A DNA stretch of 64,000 bases from Stromatinia cepivora (Eukaryota; Ascomycota; Leotiomycetes; Helotiales; Sclerotiniaceae), in the NCBI GenBank assembly GCA_014898415.1, contig RCTD01000004.1, forward strand, positions 124,001-188,000, read 5' to 3'. A model generated the notes under the pieces. It made no database searches. It was not told the origin of the DNA and was given only the letters and a program-made list of their open reading frames with translations. The position numbers and the translations under genes were made by a program. Within the stretch, counting starts at the first letter, position 1. The number at the start of each line of letters is the position of its first letter. This document shows positions 58,211 to 64,000 of this stretch, piece after piece.

Positions 58211-58795
58211 TCATCCCAAAGCCTTCTGAATCAAACTCTTACTTGTGTCACTCATCGGTATTTGTAAGGCCAAATGATGTCCATCCTCACTCATTTTGAC
58301 CCAAGTCTTCCTCAGAATTGAAATAATCTTCTCTTCATCGTGACCCTTCTCAAATGCCTCAAACTGATCGTCCAAAAACACTAGACAAGCAACATCCTCC
58401 AAGATTTGCGTTTCCTCATTTTTCTTCAGATCCTCTTTCCTGATCAATCTAGCCACTTCTTCCGCTTCCTCGCTTGTAAAATTGCAACCAATGCATATCG
58501 CAGATGCAAGGTCAGCTTGTCGTTTCTTGAGAAAGGATCTCCAGTTCAGATACCCAGGTTTTGTCATCGGATAAGAAGATCGTGGAACCTCCCAGCGTCG
58601 AAAATGTTGTGCTCGCACGGCAACTTTGAGGATAGGAGAAGCATCGGGAGCGCGGAGAGAGAGATAGTGTGTCATTTTTTGTGCGTAGTGAAGCTCATAG
58701 GGTATACTTTCGCCATTTATTATGCTGATGTTTGGGTCTAAAGCATGAGCTTCATCAATCAAAGTGATTGCAGCTTCATAATTGTCTGCTGCCAT
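58211..58795 (-). CDS. DUF4202 domain protein, 194 aa
   Basis: Single exon, start at the ATG at 58795 (MAADNYEAAITLIDEAH). An upstream in-frame extension to 58870 has no ATG. The DUF4202 family is recognised from the ordered blocks: PYELHYAQKMTHYLSL, then VAVRAQHFRRWEVPRSSYPM, GYLNWRSFLKKR, LEDVACLVFLDDQFEAF and DEEKIISILRKTWVKMSEDG. The family is widespread in fungi and bacteria; its biochemical role is not established. The conserved His/Asp/Glu pattern suggests an HD-like metal-binding helical fold, which is inference. Length is typical of the family (about 190-200 aa). Confidence 0.9.
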   Translation of the reverse strand: MAADNYEAAITLIDEAHALDPNISIINGESIPYELHYAQKMTHYLSLRAPDASPILKVAVRAQHFRRWEVPRSSYPMTKPGYLNWRSFLKKRQADLASAICIGCNFTSEEAEEVARLIRKEDLKKNEETQILEDVACLVFLDDQFEAFEKGHDEEKIISILRKTWVKMSEDGHHLALQIPMSDTSKSLIQKALG

Positions 58796-60014
58796 TATAT
58801 AGAATGGTTCTGTAGCTTTCTTTGGTATTACTGATCGAGCTTTGCTAAAAATTCTCAAGAAATATATCAAAACAATTCAAAGTCCTCGTTAAGGCATGAG
58901 TAGGACGATAGGATTGTGTTTGTTCATTTATTTGCTTGGATGGTGCCGCGGGGCTCGATAAGGAGCAAGTTCTCCTTATCGGACAGGAGATTAGTAATGT
59001 CAAGTCCCGCTGAATTATCACGTGCTATGTACTGGATATGGACAAGAAGCTTGGCTATTCCTCATCCACAAACCTTCAAAGTGAAGTTGAATACATGTGT
59101 TGCATTATCTGGCCAAGAGTCAATTGAAGTTTGCCTACCGCTCGTCCGGTCTGGTCAATCAATATGAGCCGCGCGCTTACGCAGAACATCGCGGCCTTAG
59201 ACTTCAGCGGCCGTTTTCTATTCCGCATCATATGTTACTTGAAGAGGCAAACTGCATTAGCTCGGTCCTTGAGGTCTTTCATAATTTATTCGTCTCATTG
59301 AAGCTCTCATCCGAAATGCTGGAACGAGCTCGTCAGAAGCCTGGGGCCGATTGATAGGATGGGTAATGGGACCATATTAGACTGGTCACTTTCTTTTGCA
59401 ACCGAAAGAGCTATTCGTGACATTAATGACATTGTCAGCAAATGATACTAGTGATTTGTTTGGGGGCCGAGCGAAGGCCATGTTGAGCATAAATTTCATG
59501 TCACCTTATCGAACGATGTGTGGTCAATTCTAAATTCTACCCACAATCATGTATCGTCAATATTCCAATCGCACTGTTGTAGTGCTTTGGTCGAAGAGAA
59601 TTCACGTCTGATATGCTATATTTTTCAACTCTACTCTTGAGATTCATACACATTATAGCGGAGAAGCCAGAGCCATCTCATAAGGTACTTTCAAAAGGCC
59701 ATACCTTGCTTTTACCACGGCCGCGGGTCCGAAAAGACTATGATGAATCCTTCCAGTTATCATTGCGCCACCAGATCTATAGGGATAGGCAGGCATCATT
59801 TCCTTCCAGTCAAAATCCCGTGTATAACTAGAGAGTTCGGTACGAGAGAAGCGCGGAGCCCGACCAAAAGGCCTTGTTGGAAAAGTTATCCCTAGTATAA
59901 TATTGGTGCAGATCCATATCCTCCTCTTCAAGCACACTGTCGCTTCCAACCTGGTATCTATAGTGCCATCTATAGTGTCAAAGAGAGTAGCTTCAAGCAC
60001 TAAACTTTTTCAAC
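58796..60014. other. Intergenic, nothing recognised
   Basis: ORFs at 59097-59354 and 59653-60000 have no recognisable family. No repeats or RNA genes seen. Confidence 0.4.
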
Positions 60015-62395
60015 ATGTCGACGCACTCACACCATGAGAGTGAGGATCTTCATTATTCAGAGAAAGCGAGTACGGCAGAACAACAGAAGCATGCTACCAG
60101 GATTTGTGAGTTAATTTGTCCTTCTAACCTCTGAAGCCTTCTTGACTAAGCCTTTTAACCCACCATCCATAGATACTTACAAGAGCTGTCGCCGTGGTGA
60201 TAAAGATGATGAAAGTTATTGGAACCAGGGGCACAAAATTAGCATTCGAGTTTGAAATATCTCCTGGCGCCCGATTAGAGCATCTTTAGTTAAAGAGTTG
60301 ATTCGGAATGTATACGATAAAGATAAAGCACGGTGGAAGAAAGCCGGCGAGGAAAAACGATTCAGCCATAATGACCAGGGTCATACTATCAAATGGACAG
60401 TGGACCAGAGAGATGGCATGGCACAACTCTATACATACGATATTTGTAAGTATGATAGAACTGAGGAAGTTCTATAATAATTTATTAATCTTTTACAGAT
60501 GGACTTGACAAAGAAGGATTAACTGAGGGACGCGAACATCCACAAGGAATATGGATGCAATGTAAGCCAACATTAGCCCCTCCAATATACGAGATTTGTT
60601 TGAGTGATTCTATACCTCAAAAAAACAGATCATACTCTGCTGGACTCCGGATATGTTTTTAATGCTACGAGTAGCCCAAATGCTTGGAAAGGCATCTCAA
60701 GTGAGGCTAAAAGGCTTTTCGTACACTCCAGACCTGATCCGACGGGTATGCAGGGGGACTGGACATATTCCTTTTACAATGAAGGGAATGAAAAGAAATA
60801 CAAGCTCGAGGAACGTAAAGATATCAATTCTTGGACTAAACCTGAAATTAATCGGACCTGGCTTGCTAGAGTTAAAACAGGGACAATTGAGAGTGGTGAT
60901 ATTTTACCATGTGAGTTACTACAGTTACTCCTACAACTGGCTGCACAGTCGGGAATGTACCGGGATTTGGCCTAACGCATATTATCAGACCATTTCAAGG
61001 ACTACGACTTACAAGTTCTCAATGACTGCAAAGAAAGATTGAATGTGGCAACCTTGGATAGCCTAGTTTGTAACACTGTTTCAAAGGAGATCAGAACTGA
61101 TCCTTATGCAAAAGCTGTAAGTACTATTGGTAACCCCTTTAAAATGAGGCCTGCGTCTCATTTACATGAAAATTCATCCCATTTCCACAAAAGTTGTCTT
61201 TCTTCAATTGCTAACCAGCCAACCTTTTAGTGGGTTCATTGGCGAATAGCAATGGGGACTAGCAAGAATGGGAAAACTAACTTTGTTATTTCAAGATATC
61301 ATCCTAGTGATTTGGAAAGACCATGTGAGTCTAGCTCATATCCTAAACATCAGTGGCCTTTCTATATAGCATGAGCTCTCACTGATGAATAAGTTAGACC
61401 CTATGAATAGCAACAAGAAAATTTGGATTACAAATGCTACCAATAACGAAAGTTACAGAACGGTACGCAAGCTACTTGAAAGTACTAGTTAGTTCAAAGT
61501 AGCCGCAAAAGATGAAAGTCGCTGGATACTTGAGCGGCGTGAGGAGGAGGGACGTGAAAGGGGTCGGCTTACCCTTAAAGAAATTAGCAATGGCAAGTCA
61601 AAGAAGAGTCTACAATCACGCCACAAAAATGAGAAAATGATAGCGGAAATGAAAGCTCAAGTAGCACTTACAGCGACAGCGTTTGGGAACGGAAGAAGGT
61701 TCAGTCGCGGAAATCACCTCCTAGTCCTTTAACAGGCTACACACATACTCCCTTAGGAAGCTATACTTCGAATCTCACTTGGAGCGGTAGACCCGAAAAT
61801 TTGCGGGGGTATGCGGAAGCAGGTATTCATAAAAAGGGTCGTGATTGCTGTTGTAAGTATCACTGCCGCATTTGTATATCGAAAGTTGACTAATAATAAT
61901 ATAATGTACAGACTATGGTTATCTCCTAGAGAATAAAACAGGGCAAAATATATGGTGGGATGAAATAGTCGATAATTTACTATCGAAAAAACTCATTATA
62001 CCGAAAGGCAAGGAAAAGCAGGAGAAAGGTAGCCTCAATAAATATAACGGAGATTTAATGATAGAGCTCGACCATCAATCTACAAGCTACAGGGTGATGC
62101 GATTGTCCAATCTTGGTGCAGCGTCTAGTGGAGAACCAAAAAATGATATTCACGAAAGACACAAGGTCAAAGTTTGTAAGTATTTCAGGATCTCTCCTCT
62201 CATTTGGGAATGCTGTAAAGCCGCTGAGTCCTAACACTCTCTCAAGATACAATGTTCGAGAAAGATAACCTTGGGGAGCCTATAAGGGATACCCCAATCT
62301 CCATCCGAAACCGACTTAAAGTCCCTCCTACACAAAAGCAACAACAAATCCAACCCCCCCCAAAAAAAGAAAAACCGAGTAAATCACACATCTAA
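60015..62395 (+). pseudogene. Unrecognised 11-exon gene with disabling lesions
   Basis: Exon-like blocks follow one another with matching phase: 60015..60105, 60173..60445, 60499..60561, 60629..60910, 60989..61116, 61231..61324, 61398..61462, then 61493 onward, a block to about 61850, one from about 61913, and 62247..62395. Protein text includes CRRGDKDDESYWNQGH, TLLDSGYVFNATSSPNAWKG, WLARVKTGTIESGDILP and NKTGQNIWWDEI. Several exons begin with the same Tyr codon split by the intron. Lesions: in-frame TGA at 60253-60255; a required intron of only 30 nt (61463-61492), which if retained carries a TAG; and a frameshift near 61680. I do not recognise the family. Splice sites are otherwise intact, so the decay is recent, or assembly errors exist. 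Confidence 0.6.
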
Positions 62396-63279
62396 AAACT
62401 CAAAAGTGCGACACGATGGTTTAAATCCGAATACAGAGAAGAGAAATACAGAGATCGGAAAGCGAGGAATGAGGAGAGGTGGATGGATGGGGGAAATAGG
62501 AAGAGGAAGAAGAGGGGGTTTGATATTGATGTTGATATTGACATTGATGAGGGAGTTTGATGTTAATGTTGGAGAGAAGCTCAAGGGATATTTATTTATT
62601 CAGCATGGGAATTTTCTGCTGGGGATAGATATAGACGGGTTGCTGGATAGTGTAGGGATTGTAAGGGTATTGTTGTTGAAGGGGTATATATATATATATT
62701 TCTGGGCTTCTTTTTTTCTGGTTTTCTTGATTGGAAGACTACAAAACAATTATATATTGTATCGAGACAAGACAAATAAGACAACACAAGACAAGAAGCA
62801 AAAAGACATCCACCCATCAAAGTTCAAATCTCCATAAGAGCATCAGACCTTACAAATACAAGCCATAAAAGCATAAAAACACAAAAGTATAAAAAACACC
62901 AAAAGCGTAAAACAATAGTTTCATTGCATTCCATTTCAATTCATATCATATCAAGCATACAATGTGCGTTGTGTAGCCTAGCATCGCGTAATATAATTTA
63001 CCTCGGCCTTCCCCCCACCCCCAACCAACCTATCCCCTTCCCCAAATTCATATTCATGGCACCCATCCACCCACTGCAAATCTCCCCTGTCCAACACTTT
63101 CGTCGTCCACTAAACCATAACTTAGATAAATCTCCTCAAGCCATCATCAATTGCCACCGCTCAAACAAACCCAAAATATTCAGCAAAACTGCAAGAAAAA
63201 GAAAATCCGCTTCCATAAACTGCTCTTTCCGCCCAAGATATAAAACACAACAGTGGATTGAGTAGCTATTATAAAAATA
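62396..63279. other. Intergenic, 3' flanks
   Basis: ORFs at 62406-62837 and 62924-63265 are of simple composition without family. TA tract at about 62685-62700. The right part is the PP2C 3' region. Confidence 0.4.
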
Positions 63280-64000
63280 TCACTTAGCAGCTCCTTCCGG
63301 TAAATGCAAGTTTTTGCTCGTCTCCTCCACCTTTGCCTTCGCCACCGCACTTAAATCTATCTCTGGGGCTGAAGAATCACTCTCCATAGACTGAGGTTCC
63401 TCTTCTACCACACTTTCCATTGGGGTTATTCCTTCATCTTCTTCTACCGCTCCATCGAATTTGGAATCATGTCCGGCTCCACTATTGCTACCACTAATAC
63501 CGAGATTTGATGCGCCATCATTAACCTTTTTCTTGGATTCTGAGACGATTTTATCTGCTTCGGATAGTTTGCCAGATCCCATATTACCGTCGCCTTCGAC
63601 ACCAATAGCAGCGTGAGAATCTTTTGCGGTTGCAACAAGAAGAGGTCGATTAAATCGAACAATCATGCAAGACAAATTGTCGGTACTGAAACGAGCAAGA
63701 GCATATTCAACAAGTTGTCTAGCTGCGGCGACAGGATCTTGTTGATGACGAACGAGATCAACTGCTTCTTGATCTGAACAGACATCCCATAACTATCATG
63801 ACTTGATTAGAAGTATTCTATAAGAAGAAAGGGAAAATACTTACACCATCGCAAGCCAAAATAATGAATTCGTCACTATCGGGCTGTATAACAGTTTCGG
63901 TTGTATACGGATGACCTGTAACCAAATCCTTCATATACGCATCTCCCAATGCACGAGTAACTGCCAAAACACCATTGACACGATTATTGAGAATCAAACC
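63280..64000 (-). CDS. Protein phosphatase 2C, Ptc1-like (partial, 5' end outside window)
   Basis: Exons seen: complement(join(63280..63792, 63845..64000)); the gene continues beyond 64000. PP2C is a Mg/Mn-dependent Ser/Thr phosphatase. The visible C-terminal part of the catalytic domain has [18 protein letters not shown], then [25 protein letters not shown] and [17 protein letters not shown], with the metal-binding Asp in ACDG and in TDN. The [13 protein letters not shown] reading resembles Ptc1, which switches off HOG/cell-wall MAP kinase signalling in yeast. A Ser/Glu-rich tail of about 120 residues follows the domain. The intron at 63793-63844 is GT-AG, 52 bp. Confidence 0.92.

Noticed and set aside
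59653..60000. 115-aa minus-strand ORF
   Set aside because: No recognisable family; likely chance.

Overview
The window looks like nuclear DNA of a filamentous ascomycete, most likely a Leotiomycete near Botrytis/Sclerotinia. The evidence is intron-rich genes with 45-200 bp GT-AG introns, fungal families (Zn2Cys6 factor, DHA2-type MFS, fungal STAND/NLR proteins, P450s), and an AT-rich retroelement whose differences are all C-to-T/G-to-A, the mark of repeat-induced point mutation (RIP). The taxon is inferred; the fungal origin is not in doubt.

0.5-5.7 kb: a serine-hydrolase (DUF676/PGAP1-like) gene and a six-exon Bor1-type borate/anion transporter. 5.7-12.8 kb is a gene graveyard: the N-terminal half of an NB-ARC NLR (minus strand), a P450 with a frameshift and a stop, an AT-rich patch, and a TPR remnant (plus strand) that may be the inverted-away C-terminal half of the same NLR.

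12.9-18.7 kb: housekeeping genes. A peroxisomal catalase with Yap1- and stress-type motifs upstream, the ARF-like GTPase Arl1, and the 51-residue ribosomal protein eL39. 19.7-28.2 kb is AT-rich and centred on one Ty3/gypsy element (chromovirus type) with two 282-bp LTRs, a perfect 5-bp target duplication and pol domains full of stops.

28.7-36 kb: SKP1, the GPI mannosyltransferase SMP3, a decayed F-box gene and a 14-3-3-like fungal protein. 36-41 kb is mostly intergenic with microsatellites and one small Cys-rich gene. 41.2-45.8 kb: a Zn2Cys6 regulator (one GC-AG intron) and an MFS transporter. 46-48.4 kb lacks protein genes but holds a candidate structured RNA. 48.4-58.8 kb: ribosomal protein uL1, a small secreted 8-Cys protein, a SANT/Myb-like protein, a coiled-coil protein and a DUF4202 protein. 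60.0-62.4 kb: an unrecognised 11-exon gene with a stop, an undersized intron and a frameshift. The window ends inside a Ptc1-like PP2C gene on the minus strand.

Genes are spliced by hand from donor, acceptor and phase consistency; every intact model has a length divisible by three with no internal stop. No operons are expected. Functional links are only general: stress and peroxide handling (catalase, PP2C), SCF ubiquitin ligases (SKP1 and a dead F-box gene), translation (eL39, uL1) and boron/drug transport (Bor1-like, DHA2-like MFS).
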